In this document: positions 17,138 to 27,941 of the stretch, one piece after another | How positions within the stretch are numbered: the stretch's first letter is position 1 | Layout: every line of letters starts with the position of its first letter | From: Fibrobacter succinogenes | GTDB lineage: Bacteria > Fibrobacterota > Fibrobacteria > Fibrobacterales > Fibrobacteraceae | Length of the DNA: 64,000 bases | Reading direction: 5' to 3' | Assembly: GCA_902761355.1 (NCBI GenBank) | Contig: CACWJY010000021.1 | Coordinates: forward strand, 1-64,000 | Program-made: the position numbers and the translations under genes | Notes under the pieces: model-generated | What the model was told of the DNA's origin: nothing | What the model saw: only the letters and a program-made list of their open reading frames with translations | The model's database searches: none

Positions 17138-19000
17138 CTATTTCACCCGAATTCGTTTTGCGTAGTTTGCACCATCGATTTTTGCACGAACGACATAGTT
17201 GCCACGAGCAATGCCATCAAGGCTAAACTGCAGCGTACCAGCAAGGAGATTGCCTTTAGCAAGGCTTGCCACTTGATGCCCAAGCATATCGAAAATAGCG
17301 ATATCAACTCTACCCGACTGGGCAAGCGTTACAGCAACATTATTTCCCAACTGGCTAACAGTTAATTTATTTGCAGTTACATGACGGACAGGCGTGATAT
17401 CAGCACTTACATTGTCCCAACCGGGCATGTTGTCGAGGGCAATAATACGTTTGTCATCCAGATTCTTTTTCCACATGTCTGTCGGAGTCTTTTCCAAGAA
17501 GTTGCCGCTCCAGGTCTGGCTCCATGTCATCCAGTAGCTCCAATAAGCCTTGTCTTCGGCAATGCTGTCAATGTCCGGGATGGCACCGTTTTCACTCAAG
17601 GCAATCATCTTATTGGTACCCACGTCGCTCACAATCTTGTTGTAGTAATTAGCAGCAGAATTGTGATCGTTCAGAGGGTCATAAATGTCAACAGCCACAA
17701 TATCCACGTATTCATCGCCCGGGTACCATGCTGCATTCAGGGCGCTGTAATCGTAACCGAATTTCGGGTCGGTATTGATGTTCCAGACCCAGATTAGGTT
17801 GGTGAGCTTGTTGGTCTTGACCATGCGATTGAATACCAAGCGGTACAGCTGTACATAGCATTCGGCGCTAGCGGTACCCCACCAGAACCAGCCGCCGCTC
17901 GCCTCGTGAAGCGGGCGCCACAGAACGGCAATTCCCTTTTCTTCGAGTTGCTTGAAGTAGCCCGAAACAATGTCAACGTCGGCGACGATGTCCTTGTATT
18001 CCTGTGAGGTTTCATCAATTTCTTGGCACTTGTCGCCCTTGAAAGCCTTGGTGTAGTTAAAGCAGGTATTTGTGTTCGAAGTGCCCATGACGTCTTCGGT
18101 GCAGCCGGGGTTGTTAAAGCCCGCGGGAGTGCCCTGCGTGTAGAACACGGTGTCTTCGCCCACCTTCCAGTGCCAGGTATAAGTCGGAATGCCGCCCATT
18201 TCCCAAAGTTCTTCGGTCATGAGCAGGTTATTTTCAGTATAACCCCTAAACCAGCCTTCTTCATGGTGGCCACCTGCAGCAAACAGCATGTCAAAGCCGC
18301 CAATTGCAGGATAGTGACCGCTGCGCTTGTAGAATTCGGCGATGTCCGTCTGGCCTTTCCACGAGACTTCTGTGTCGGAGAACTTGCAGGAGTCTGCGGG
18401 GGTGCAGCCACCGGGCGGAATGAGCCGCATGTTGCCGTAGTCGTAGTTGAAATTCTGGTCGCTGATCATCATGCCGCTAACGGTCTTTTTGCCGAAGTTT
18501 TCGCGCAGGAAAGAATAGACCTTGCGGGCGCTTTCGCTTGCATTCGGCGTCACCGGAGAATCACTGATTTTAAATACAGGATCAGGGTGACGTTCAACGG
18601 TAATGTAGTCTACGCCGAGAGCCTGGTTGCCTACGGTAATCTTGTTTTCGCCGGCCTTCATCTTGGCCGAAGCCGAAACCACGTAACTCGAATCGCAGTT
18701 GCGCGGGGTTGTAAGCATGGAACCCACATCGACTCCGTTCACCGCAATTTTAGAGGTAATCCAGTCGAATTGCTTGATGAGTACTTTCGTGGTGATGTCG
18801 TAGACGGCAGTCTCTTCGACCTTGACGGTAAAGATGATGCCGCTAGCATCGGCGGGCTTTGCGTACTTTCCACCCGAATAATCGGCATCTTCGACAACGG
18901 TTGCGCCAGCCAAATCTTCGGCTTCGTACGTGGTGGGGGCGGCAAAAGCAAGTGCAGTCGCCGACAAAACGGCAAAAGCCGTCAGAGTCTTACATCCCAT
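17138..19000 (-). CDS. Secreted GH26 mannanase-type enzyme with CBM35 (copy A)
   Basis: A 620-residue enzyme. The signal peptide ends near residue 20 (ALAFA). The CBM35-like domain follows (YEAEDLAG to about residue 140), then the GH26 barrel, then a secretion/attachment-type C-terminal domain (IAIFDMLGHQVASL ... RGNYVVRAKI). The acid/base is Glu366 in RPLHEASGGWFWW and the nucleophile is Glu470 in LSENGAIPD. GH26 enzymes cleave beta-1,4-mannan; CBM35 domains bind mannan or uronic acids. I chose the ATG at 19000, with AAGGAG upstream. It carries extra cysteines in the catalytic part compared with the other copies. It has its own downstream terminator, and another lies upstream. Confidence 0.93.
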   Translation of the reverse strand: MGCKTLTAFAVLSATALAFAAPTTYEAEDLAGATVVEDADYSGGKYAKPADASGIIFTVKVEETAVYDITTKVLIKQFDWITSKIAVNGVDVGSMLTTPRNCDSSYVVSASAKMKAGENKITVGNQALGVDYITVERHPDPVFKISDSPVTPNASESARKVYSFLRENFGKKTVSGMMISDQNFNYDYGNMRLIPPGGCTPADSCKFSDTEVSWKGQTDIAEFYKRSGHYPAIGGFDMLFAAGGHHEEGWFRGYTENNLLMTEELWEMGGIPTYTWHWKVGEDTVFYTQGTPAGFNNPGCTEDVMGTSNTNTCFNYTKAFKGDKCQEIDETSQEYKDIVADVDIVSGYFKQLEEKGIAVLWRPLHEASGGWFWWGTASAECYVQLYRLVFNRMVKTNKLTNLIWVWNINTDPKFGYDYSALNAAWYPGDEYVDIVAVDIYDPLNDHNSAANYYNKIVSDVGTNKMIALSENGAIPDIDSIAEDKAYWSYWMTWSQTWSGNFLEKTPTDMWKKNLDDKRIIALDNMPGWDNVSADITPVRHVTANKLTVSQLGNNVAVTLAQSGRVDIAIFDMLGHQVASLAKGNLLAGTLQFSLDGIARGNYVVRAKIDGANYAKRIRVK

Positions 19001-19071
19001 AACAACACTCCTTAATTTATACTTCAAATATACCTTCGAAAGGCCAAAATTTCGCATTTGCAAGAAAAAAA

Positions 19072-19096
19072 GCGGAAAAAATGTTGTCTTTTCCGC
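19072..19096 (-). terminator. Terminator of the second GH26 gene
   Basis: On the minus strand an 8-bp stem GCGGAAAA / TTTTCCGC with a 9-base loop is followed by a run of seven T. Confidence 0.8.
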
Positions 19097-19130
19097 AATA
19101 GCCTAAAAGGCTCTTTTTATTGAAATTCGC

Positions 19131-20888
19131 CTATTTTAGCGTAATTTTGAGATTTTGAGTCAATCCGTTCGACTGAATTCTTACCAGGTACGGTCCACGA
19201 GCAAGGCGAGAAAGCGCAATCGCACCACTTTGGCTCATGTTTCTTGCAAGCACACGATTCCCCTGCAAATCGTAAATCGAGACCTGCACCGTTGAAACGT
19301 TCAAGTTCACCTGCAAATCACGACCGACAAGCTGGACTGTAGGAGCCATTTTCTTAGCGACAACAGTCACGGTCGTCTGCATTTCGTACTTGTCCCAGCC
19401 CGGCATGTCTTCGAGGGTCAAGGTGTATTCGTTGTTCATTACGGTCTTCCAGCTTTCAGCCGTATTGTCGTTGGCCCAGCCTTCCATCGCGTAGTCGCCA
19501 TACCACGGCATAAACCAGCTCCAGTTGGCGCCATCGGCCTTCATCTCGTCAGGGTAAGGTACGGAACCATTTTCGCTAAGCGTTACAATCTTTCTGCCGC
19601 CAAACAATTCCTTGACGGTTTCAAAACTACCCACAAGGCTAGAGTGGTTGGATTCGCGCGGGTAGTAATAGTAGTCGCGGCCCACAACGTCCACGTATTC
19701 ATCGCCCGGATACCAGTCAAGAGCATCGCTTGCTTCGTCGGTGGTCCACACCCAAATCAAGTTGTGCAAGCCCTTCTGGTTTACGAAGATATCGAACATG
19801 AGCCTGTACAAGGCGACGCATGGCTTGGCGCCATCGGTGCCCCACCAGAACCATTTTCCGCTTGCTTCATGGAGCGGGCGCCATAGAACAGCGACACCTT
19901 CTTTTTGTAAAGTCAAAAGCGAGTCGGCAATCATTTCCATGTCACGGACAATAGCCTTGTATTCGTCACTACTTGTTTTCCACTTGTCGGTAGCCTCGTC
20001 ATAAGCCTTGGTAATGCTGAATTCGGTGTAGGGGTCATTTCCGCTAGATTGCGTGTAGAAAGCTTCAACTTCATGCATCGGGTCTTTCCAATGCCAGTTG
20101 AATTGCGGAATACCGCCTGCCTTCCAGACGGTCTTTGCCATTTCGAGGGATGCGTGCGTGTAACCCTGATGCCACTGCTGATCAGAATTCTTGCCCGATG
20201 CGTGCAAAAAATCAAAACCGACGAGGATCACATTCTTGCCGCTCGCTTTATTGATGTAGCCGAGTTCGGTTTGTGTTTCGTAATTTTGCGGGGTGTACTG
20301 GCCGTCATTTTCGAACGGGCGTTCCGTCATGACGCCGCTAATTACATGCTTACCGAAATTGTTGAGCAAGAAGTTGTAAAGTTTCTGAGCACTTTCGGTC
20401 GGCTCGGGTGTAACGGGATTTGGAGAAAGGCTCCACGGGCTTGCTTCGTATTCCGTGAGTTCGATGTAGTCTAGGTTGACGTAGCCCCAGCTGTGTACAA
20501 TGCCGATCTTGTTTTCGCCTGCGGTGAGCTTGATTTTGCCCGCACCTTTGATGGTCGTGAATTCGTCAGAAATTCCAAAAGAAATTTGCCCCGCAGAAAC
20601 ACCGTTGACGGTCAAGTTCTGGATTTTGTTGGTCGATGTTGATGGTATTTGATATGTCGCCCAAAGTGTGTAATAGCCCGTTGCGGGGACTGTCACTTTG
20701 AATTCCAAATCGCCGTCTTTCATATCGACAGACTTTCCGCCCGAAGCATTGGTATCTGTGATTACGACGACCTTGTGGTCATCAGCGAGGACAGCGTCTT
20801 CGGCTTCTAAACGGATTGGAGAGGCGGCAAAGGCGCCTGTTGCAAAAGTGGCTGCTGCAATCGTCAAGGCAAAAGGTTTATGCATCAT
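19131..20888 (-). CDS. Secreted GH26 mannanase-type enzyme with CBM35 (copy B)
   Basis: A 585-residue enzyme with the same plan as its neighbours: signal peptide (about 1-20, FATGAFA), CBM35-like domain (RLEAEDAVLADDHK to about 140), GH26 domain and a C-terminal domain (VSIYDLQGNRVLAR ... RGPYLVRIQS). The acid/base is Glu341 (RPLHEASGKWFWW) and the nucleophile Glu439 (LSENGSVPY). The usual VDIY near the active site is replaced by GRDYYYYPRE, so substrate contacts may differ. I chose the first of two adjacent ATG codons (20888), 8 bases after GGAG. The reading frame upstream lacks any plausible leader. Confidence 0.93.
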   Translation of the reverse strand: MMHKPFALTIAAATFATGAFAASPIRLEAEDAVLADDHKVVVITDTNASGGKSVDMKDGDLEFKVTVPATGYYTLWATYQIPSTSTNKIQNLTVNGVSAGQISFGISDEFTTIKGAGKIKLTAGENKIGIVHSWGYVNLDYIELTEYEASPWSLSPNPVTPEPTESAQKLYNFLLNNFGKHVISGVMTERPFENDGQYTPQNYETQTELGYINKASGKNVILVGFDFLHASGKNSDQQWHQGYTHASLEMAKTVWKAGGIPQFNWHWKDPMHEVEAFYTQSSGNDPYTEFSITKAYDEATDKWKTSSDEYKAIVRDMEMIADSLLTLQKEGVAVLWRPLHEASGKWFWWGTDGAKPCVALYRLMFDIFVNQKGLHNLIWVWTTDEASDALDWYPGDEYVDVVGRDYYYYPRESNHSSLVGSFETVKELFGGRKIVTLSENGSVPYPDEMKADGANWSWFMPWYGDYAMEGWANDNTAESWKTVMNNEYTLTLEDMPGWDKYEMQTTVTVVAKKMAPTVQLVGRDLQVNLNVSTVQVSIYDLQGNRVLARNMSQSGAIALSRLARGPYLVRIQSNGLTQNLKITLK

Positions 20889-20968
20889 TATACAATCTCC
20901 AAACAGGGCTATTCTCTCATAAAATAATTTATTTTTCCGAAATTTGGTTATTTGTAGCCTAAAAAGAA

Positions 20969-21007
20969 GAATCCCCGTAGTCAACTTTCGTCAAACCACG
21001 GGGATTC
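20969..21007 (-). terminator. Terminator of the third GH26 gene
   Basis: A 10-bp perfect stem GAATCCCCGT / ACGGGGATTC with a 19-base loop that can pair partly. On the minus strand it is followed by TTCTTTTT. Confidence 0.8.
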
Positions 21008-21032
21008 CAGGAGTCATGAAGTTTTTAAGAAA

Positions 21033-23351
21033 TTACTTGATCAAAACCGGTTGCGTAGCAGTTAGGCCAGCGCCCTTAACACGCACAATGTACTGACCCT
21101 TAGGCATATCGGCAAGGCCAAACGCATAGGTGCCAGCGGCGAGGTTACCCTTATAGAGGGTTGCAACGCGCTTACCGTTCATGCCGAATACATCAACCGA
21201 CACAAGACCAGCCTTTGCAGTCGTGAGCGAGATGGAATTACCGACCACGCTAATCTTGGAAGCAGATGCAGCCACAATAGGCTTGATGGCAGAAGTGTTG
21301 ACCGGCGTACCATCCTTGTTGAAGAGTTCAATGCTTGCAATGTGGCCCTTGCTCTGGTCTGCAGCGGAGAAGAGTTCCGTCTTCTTGTTGAAGCCGTTGA
21401 TGACGATACCGTTGTCTGTCACCAAGTTATCAAAGAGTACCGTGCCTTCAAATCCGTTAGCACCAGCCAAAATGAAGGTGACGGAGAAGAGGTTATCGAG
21501 GTCCATCGGGTGTTCATCACCGTTTGCATCCGTGTAAGTCGTGATGTCAAATTCGCAAGTGAGTTTTGCACCATCGTTGAGCCAGCAGCCGTCAGACGAA
21601 GACTGTTCCCAAGTCCAAGCCTTGTCCTTGGAACCATCGCGGACAAAAGCCATGCCGATCCAGATGCCGTCCATTTCACCACCGGAGCCCTTGTTTTCGA
21701 TGGTAACTGAAATGCTCTTTGCCCCAGTCAAGTCAGGAACCTTCTTAAATTCGATATTTGCACCGCTATCATTGATAGCCTTGTAGGTCACGCCCATGAG
21801 GAGGTCCACGTTTTCAGAATTTGCCTTGGCGGTGTCGGCACCGAACTTGGCGTTCTGTGTAGAGGTCGGGCAAACGTTAGTTGCGGTAACAGCTTCATTG
21901 TAGTTGTCCCAACCCGGCATTTCGTCAAGGGTGATAATTCGTTCGTCAGCGAGGTTCTTTTGCCATACGCTTGCTTCGGTCTGGCTCACGTAACCTGCAG
22001 ACCAGGATTCGTACCACGGCATCCACCAGCTCCAGGTGGCGCCATCTTCGTACATCTTGTCAACGTCGGGAATCGGGCCGTTTTCGCTGAGAGAAATAAT
22101 CTTGTTGGTGCCCGCCTTGTTCGTGAGATCGATGAATGCGGAGCTGTTGCTCTGGTTGTCTTTAGCGGCGTTGTAAATATCGACGCTCAAAATATCATAG
22201 TAGGTTTCGCCCGGAGTCCAGGACATCGTGGCGGCGTCCTTCGGGTTGAAGTCCCAAATGAGGTTGTTTACGCCGTTTGTGAAGACCATGCGTTCATAGA
22301 GCAACTGGTAGAGAGCAGCAAACTGCTTGCCAGTGTGAGAACTCCACCAGAACCAGTTACCGCCAGATTCGTGAAGCGGGCGGAAGATAGCAGCAATGCC
22401 TTCTTGCTGGAGGTCAAGGAAAATCTTAGAGACGAGATCAATGTCTGCAACGATTGCCTTATAAGCCGTGGAGAGGGTGTCCCAGGTTGTGGTGCCTGTG
22501 ATAAAAGCTTCGGTGAGGTCAAAATCAGTGGAACCTTCACGATTTGCGGCTTTTGTGTAGAATTCCACTTCGTCACCCGGACGCCAGTGCCATGTGAATG
22601 CCGGAATGCCACCCTTCTTCCAGGTGCTCTTGGCAATATCAATAGCCTTTTCGGTGTATTCCTGGAACCAACCATCGTTCTTGTTTGCGCCTGTGGCGTT
22701 CATGAGGTCGGTGCCGATGAGTGCCGGGTACTTGCCGCCGGCCTTGAATACAGCCTGAACGTCTTCGTGCTGGGTGGCGTCGCCCTTGGTGTAGGCGTCC
22801 ATGTTTCCAGTCATCACGCCGGAAATGGTCTTTTTACCAAAATTGTTGACGAGGAAGTTGTAAAGCTTGACTGCAGACGGGGTTGCAGTCTTTGTGACAG
22901 GAGCATTGCAAAGATTGAAAGCCTTAGCTTCGTATTCCTTGATTTCGATGTAGTCCACGTCGATCCAGCCCCAGCTATTGGTAATGGCGATAGTGTTCTC
23001 ACCAGCAGCGAGGTTCATGACTGTTTCAACGTCGGCAAATTTGCCCTTGTCAGTAACGTCAAACGTGACTGCTGAGGAGGCACCGCCAACTTCAACGTTA
23101 TTAATCTTGGAACCACCGTAATTGTTCATGTAATGGATGACGATGGTGTATTTGCCAGCTTTTTCAACAGAAACCTTGGAAAAAGTAATGTCGCCGCCGT
23201 TCATCTTGACATATTTACCACCAGAAGCGGCGGTGTTTGAGGCGACGGCTGCGTCTTTGGTGATGGCAGCATCTTCGGCTTCGTACGGGGCAGCAAAGGT
23301 TGTTGCCACGGCAGCAAGGCCGAAAGCGAGAATTGATTTCTTAATACTCAT
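21033..23351 (-). CDS. Secreted GH26 mannanase-type enzyme with CBM35 and second binding domain (copy C)
   Basis: A 772-residue enzyme. A signal peptide (1-20) is followed by a CBM35-like domain (YEAEDAAITKD to about 140), GH26 (about 150-490), an extra beta-rich domain (about 495-680) and a C-terminal domain (VDVFGMNGKRVATL ... KGQYIVRVKG). The acid/base is Glu328 (RPLHESGGNWFWW) and the nucleophile Glu423 (LSENGPIPD). The extra domain (LTGAKSISVTIENKGSGGE, then VLFDNLV) resembles CBM11/CBM27-like jelly rolls and probably binds glycan; I cannot name the family securely. It starts at the ATG at 23351 behind AGGAG. Copies A and B lack the extra domain. Confidence 0.92.
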   Translation of the reverse strand: MSIKKSILAFGLAAVATTFAAPYEAEDAAITKDAAVASNTAASGGKYVKMNGGDITFSKVSVEKAGKYTIVIHYMNNYGGSKINNVEVGGASSAVTFDVTDKGKFADVETVMNLAAGENTIAITNSWGWIDVDYIEIKEYEAKAFNLCNAPVTKTATPSAVKLYNFLVNNFGKKTISGVMTGNMDAYTKGDATQHEDVQAVFKAGGKYPALIGTDLMNATGANKNDGWFQEYTEKAIDIAKSTWKKGGIPAFTWHWRPGDEVEFYTKAANREGSTDFDLTEAFITGTTTWDTLSTAYKAIVADIDLVSKIFLDLQQEGIAAIFRPLHESGGNWFWWSSHTGKQFAALYQLLYERMVFTNGVNNLIWDFNPKDAATMSWTPGETYYDILSVDIYNAAKDNQSNSSAFIDLTNKAGTNKIISLSENGPIPDVDKMYEDGATWSWWMPWYESWSAGYVSQTEASVWQKNLADERIITLDEMPGWDNYNEAVTATNVCPTSTQNAKFGADTAKANSENVDLLMGVTYKAINDSGANIEFKKVPDLTGAKSISVTIENKGSGGEMDGIWIGMAFVRDGSKDKAWTWEQSSSDGCWLNDGAKLTCEFDITTYTDANGDEHPMDLDNLFSVTFILAGANGFEGTVLFDNLVTDNGIVINGFNKKTELFSAADQSKGHIASIELFNKDGTPVNTSAIKPIVAASASKISVVGNSISLTTAKAGLVSVDVFGMNGKRVATLYKGNLAAGTYAFGLADMPKGQYIVRVKGAGLTATQPVLIK

Positions 23352-23455
23352 AAAACAACACTCCTATATTGTCGCTTGGAAAATAGGTTATAAATCACCG
23401 ATCTCAAAGATTTTTTTGCCAACCGTTGAACAAAACGTTGGGTTTTTCTCAACAA

Positions 23456-23481
23456 AAAATCCGCCCCAAAAGGCGGATTTT
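23456..23481 (-). terminator. Terminator of the epimerase-like gene
   Basis: The stem AAAATCCGCC / GGCGGATTTT with a 6-base loop ends in T residues on the minus strand. Confidence 0.8.
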
Positions 23482-23512
23482 GAAAATTTTATTTTACGCA
23501 ATTTCGCGTATT

Positions 23513-24538
23513 TTAGAGTTCAATGCCCGTTTTTTCGTGAAAACGGAAACCGAACGTAAATGAACGCTCTTCACCAGGAGGAATCACGATAAGCCCACGA
23601 TGGTGATTCAGGGCATCGGGTTCCGCGGTCATGGGCTCGATAGCGATGCTCATGCGGTCAGGCGGAGTGTAAATCTGAATTGCGTTGTACTGTTCAAGGC
23701 CGGCCTTCTGCCAAATATCCAGTTCGTAACGGTCACTTTCGAGCAACACATGGGCGTTGTTGATAAAGTCGGTACCAGAAACCTGGACCTGCGTCACCCC
23801 CTTATCGAGGCAGAAACAATCGTTGATAAATTCGTCGTTGATCTTGCGACCGTTCTCAAAGCGAACATCTTCCTTGAATTCACCCGTGGGGAGGTCCGCC
23901 TTATCCAAGACTGCAAGCGAAACCTTGGGCAGCTTCAGGTTCAGATTGTCAATCTTTTCGCCCAAAGTAAAATACGGGTGCCAGCCTTCGGAATAAGGCA
24001 TGTCGGTATTTCCGATATTCTTGACCGTTGAGGTCACCGAGACGCTTTCGCCGGTAAAGGTAATGGCGTTAGTGGCACGGTAAGGGAATGGGAAACCGGC
24101 GAACGCGCCCGGCCAATCGCAAGTAAACACGGCCGTGCAGCTGTCGTTCTCGCTTTCAAAAGATTCAAATTCCCAATTTTTGTCTTGCAAAAAACCATGC
24201 AGAGCATGCGGAGCCCAACTTACGTTATTCACAAGTTCATAGGTCTTGCCCTGCCAGCTAAACTTGGCATAGGCGGTACGGCCGGGGAACGGGGTCAGCC
24301 TGCAACCAGCGTTCGTGTCAGAACAAATTTTTCGAAGAGTCGCCTCGTCCTTGTAGCCGTACAGCAAATCGAGCATGGCCGAAGTGCGAGTATTCTGCGA
24401 ATTTTCTACAGGGACTCGCCAGCCGTTAAGGCCGCCACCGAAAGCGCTCAAGATTTCAAATTCGGCTCCGTCATCACGCTGTAAAACAAAACGGGAAATA
24501 GTGCCCAACGGGCGAGAAATTAGCTTGAATTGACTCAT
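23513..24538 (-). CDS. Aldose 1-epimerase family protein
   Basis: A 341-residue cytoplasmic protein of the galactose mutarotase-like fold. NAGCRLTPFPGR (about 77-88) and HALHGFL (about 112-118, with a His) match the substrate site. The second catalytic His is in SEGWHPYFTL (about 185-194), and the general base Glu is likely in AIEPMTAEPDALN near the C-terminus. It probably interconverts alpha and beta anomers of hexoses, which fits sugar uptake. I chose the ATG at 24538; the longer frame begins with TTG. No strong ribosome binding site is seen. It lies upstream of the GH26 cluster on the same strand but has its own terminator. Confidence 0.87.
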   Translation of the reverse strand: MSQFKLISRPLGTISRFVLQRDDGAEFEILSAFGGGLNGWRVPVENSQNTRTSAMLDLLYGYKDEATLRKICSDTNAGCRLTPFPGRTAYAKFSWQGKTYELVNNVSWAPHALHGFLQDKNWEFESFESENDSCTAVFTCDWPGAFAGFPFPYRATNAITFTGESVSVTSTVKNIGNTDMPYSEGWHPYFTLGEKIDNLNLKLPKVSLAVLDKADLPTGEFKEDVRFENGRKINDEFINDCFCLDKGVTQVQVSGTDFINNAHVLLESDRYELDIWQKAGLEQYNAIQIYTPPDRMSIAIEPMTAEPDALNHHRGLIVIPPGEERSFTFGFRFHEKTGIEL

Positions 24539-24684
24539 ATACAAAGCAATTTACATAAAATCGGGAAAAAACGTGCCGTTGCAACAATCATATAAGAAAA
24601 TAATAGATTACATAGTGACGAAGACCACAGAGGTCATCCGGCATCAGATTCCTACTTTCCAGCCACTTTTCTATATTAACCTAC

Positions 24685-26053
<1,369 letters not shown>

Positions 26054-26064
<11 letters not shown>

Positions 26065-26926
26065 CTACATAGGTGCATTACTCGCCATTTTCATGTTTGG
26101 CTCCTACATGGTGCCGCTCAAAAAATGGCCAAAATATTCTAGCTGGGCATACCTTTCGATGATGACTACGGGCGCGCTCTTAAGTGCGCTTGCCGTAGCG
26201 TTCTATACGGGCACATTCAACGTTCATCCAGTAGGTATTTTATGCGGTCTGATGTGGGTCGTCGGAGGAGCATTTTGCTTCTGGGCGGTTCAGGCCGAAG
26301 CTGACCTTGCAGGGGCCGGCGTACGCTCCATGGGCGTGAGCATTTTGGCATCCTTCCTATCAGGCGTCATCCTATTTCACGAAGAATCCAAATTCATTCT
26401 CTCGATTCCAGCCATTGCATGTTTCTTGATTGGTCTGTCAAGGCTTTCGCCTTCACATGGAGGCTCCGTATTCAAAAACTGGCGTTCCCTTTTGGGAGGG
26501 TTCGCTTTCGGTACATACCTGATTCCCTACAAGCTTTCGGTACAATCGGGCCTATCCATGACAGACGTCGAATTCCTGTGCCCGTTCACTATCGGCCTCT
26601 TTATTGGTAGCCAGGCTCTCATTGCCATTCTTGAAATCCGCCAAAAAAAGATGTTTGAATACACCCGCATCCCGAGCCTTGTCACAATTTTGATGGGCGT
26701 ATTATGGATGGTGGGCATGCACGGGTGTTTTTGGGCAATCGACGTTAACGGATCGCTCGGTTACGCCATCGGATACCCGCTCACACAACTTAATTTGTTA
26801 GTAAACCTCGGCTGGGGAGTCCTTGTTTTTGGCGAGTACAAGACCGCCCGCGAACGCATCAAGTTGCTTCTTGCCACCTTCATTATCCTTGCCGGTGCAG
26901 TGCTTTTGACCTTGTCAAAAGGTTAA
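26054..26926 (+). CDS. GRP/GlcU-type sugar transporter
   Basis: A 290-residue protein with about ten membrane helices. The first helix contains IFMFGSYMVPLKKWPKY, the signature of the glucose/ribose uptake (GRP) family in the DMT superfamily. The second half begins GGFAFGTYLIPYKLS, a repeat of the same motif. Members import glucose or related sugars by proton symport. The start is a TTG at 26054 inside mnmE (11-bp overlap); the next ATG would remove most of the first helix. It could import sugars released by the secreted enzymes. Substrate is inferred. Confidence 0.85.
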
Positions 26927-27034
26927 AAAACATACACATTTAAAGACTATCGCTCAGAACGACTTCTATCGGCATTTTTCCTCTTTTTTTTACGCAATTT
27001 TATATATCTTTATGGTGTAAAAAAAGAGGTTTTT

Positions 27035-27940
27035 TTGAGCCAGTTAAAATTGAATGGAAAGACCGAGACTCTCTGTATTTTCGGTCATCCGGTCGGCCAT
27101 AGCAAGTCGCCACTTATGCACAATGCGCTCTTTGAGGCATTGGGTATTAATGCGGCCTATTTACCCTATGCCCCCGAGCCCGAAAACTTTGCCGAAGCCG
27201 TCAAGGGTTTCAAGGCCATGAAGTTTCGCGGGGCAAACGTCACTATCCCCTACAAGACCGAATTTTTCGAAAAAGACGGGTCAGCACGACTTGTCGACGA
27301 ACTTTCGGAAATTTCGAAATTTACGGGTAGCGTAAACACTCTCTACTGGAAAGACGGAATCGTAGGCGCCACACTGTGCGGAACAACCACGGACCCCTAC
27401 GGATGCATCCGCAACCTGCAAGAAGCGGGAGTCGACCCATCGAATAAAAAAGTCGCCCTGCTCGGTAACGGAGGCGCCGCCAAGGCCATTGCCTACACGC
27501 TTGTCGAAATGCAGAACAGTCTTACCATTGTCTGCCGTAGCCGCGAAAAAGGCCAGGTACTCGCCGACGGGTTGAATCAGGCATTTGCAGGAAAGGCTCC
27601 GCAAGTAAACGTAACGACATTCGATGAATTCACCTCTATTTCTAAGGATTTTGAAATCATCATCAACGCCACCTCCGTGGGCATGACCCCTAACGTGGAC
27701 CAGTCGCCAATTGGCGAAGAATCCCTCTACCAGGGACAGGCCGTATGCGACATCGTCTATACGCCGCCTATGACCAAACTTTTGCAAATGGCAAAAGCAA
27801 AGGGATGCAAGGTGGTAACCGGCGAAGGAATGCTGGTGCACCAGGGAATTGAAAGTTTCCGCAAGTGGTTCCCCGAAGAAACCAAGAACAAGACGAACGA
27901 CGAACTCGCACAGATTATGCGTAAAGGAATGCAGGGCTAA
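27035..27940 (+). CDS. aroE: Shikimate dehydrogenase
   Basis: A 301-residue NADPH-dependent enzyme that reduces 3-dehydroshikimate to shikimate. The substrate site is FGHPVGHSKSPLMHNALF (about 14-31), and FRGANVTIPYK carries the catalytic Lys. The nucleotide-binding loop is LLGNGGAAKAIAY (about 144-156), followed by INATSVGM and the C-terminal GEGMLVHQG. The start is TTG at 27035, with AAAGAGG upstream; no in-frame ATG precedes the substrate motif. It is followed one base later by the aroK-aroB fusion, so the two form a shikimate-pathway unit. Confidence 0.95.
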   Translation: MSQLKLNGKTETLCIFGHPVGHSKSPLMHNALFEALGINAAYLPYAPEPENFAEAVKGFKAMKFRGANVTIPYKTEFFEKDGSARLVDELSEISKFTGSVNTLYWKDGIVGATLCGTTTDPYGCIRNLQEAGVDPSNKKVALLGNGGAAKAIAYTLVEMQNSLTIVCRSREKGQVLADGLNQAFAGKAPQVNVTTFDEFTSISKDFEIIINATSVGMTPNVDQSPIGEESLYQGQAVCDIVYTPPMTKLLQMAKAKGCKVVTGEGMLVHQGIESFRKWFPEETKNKTNDELAQIMRKGMQG

Positions 27941-27941
27941 C

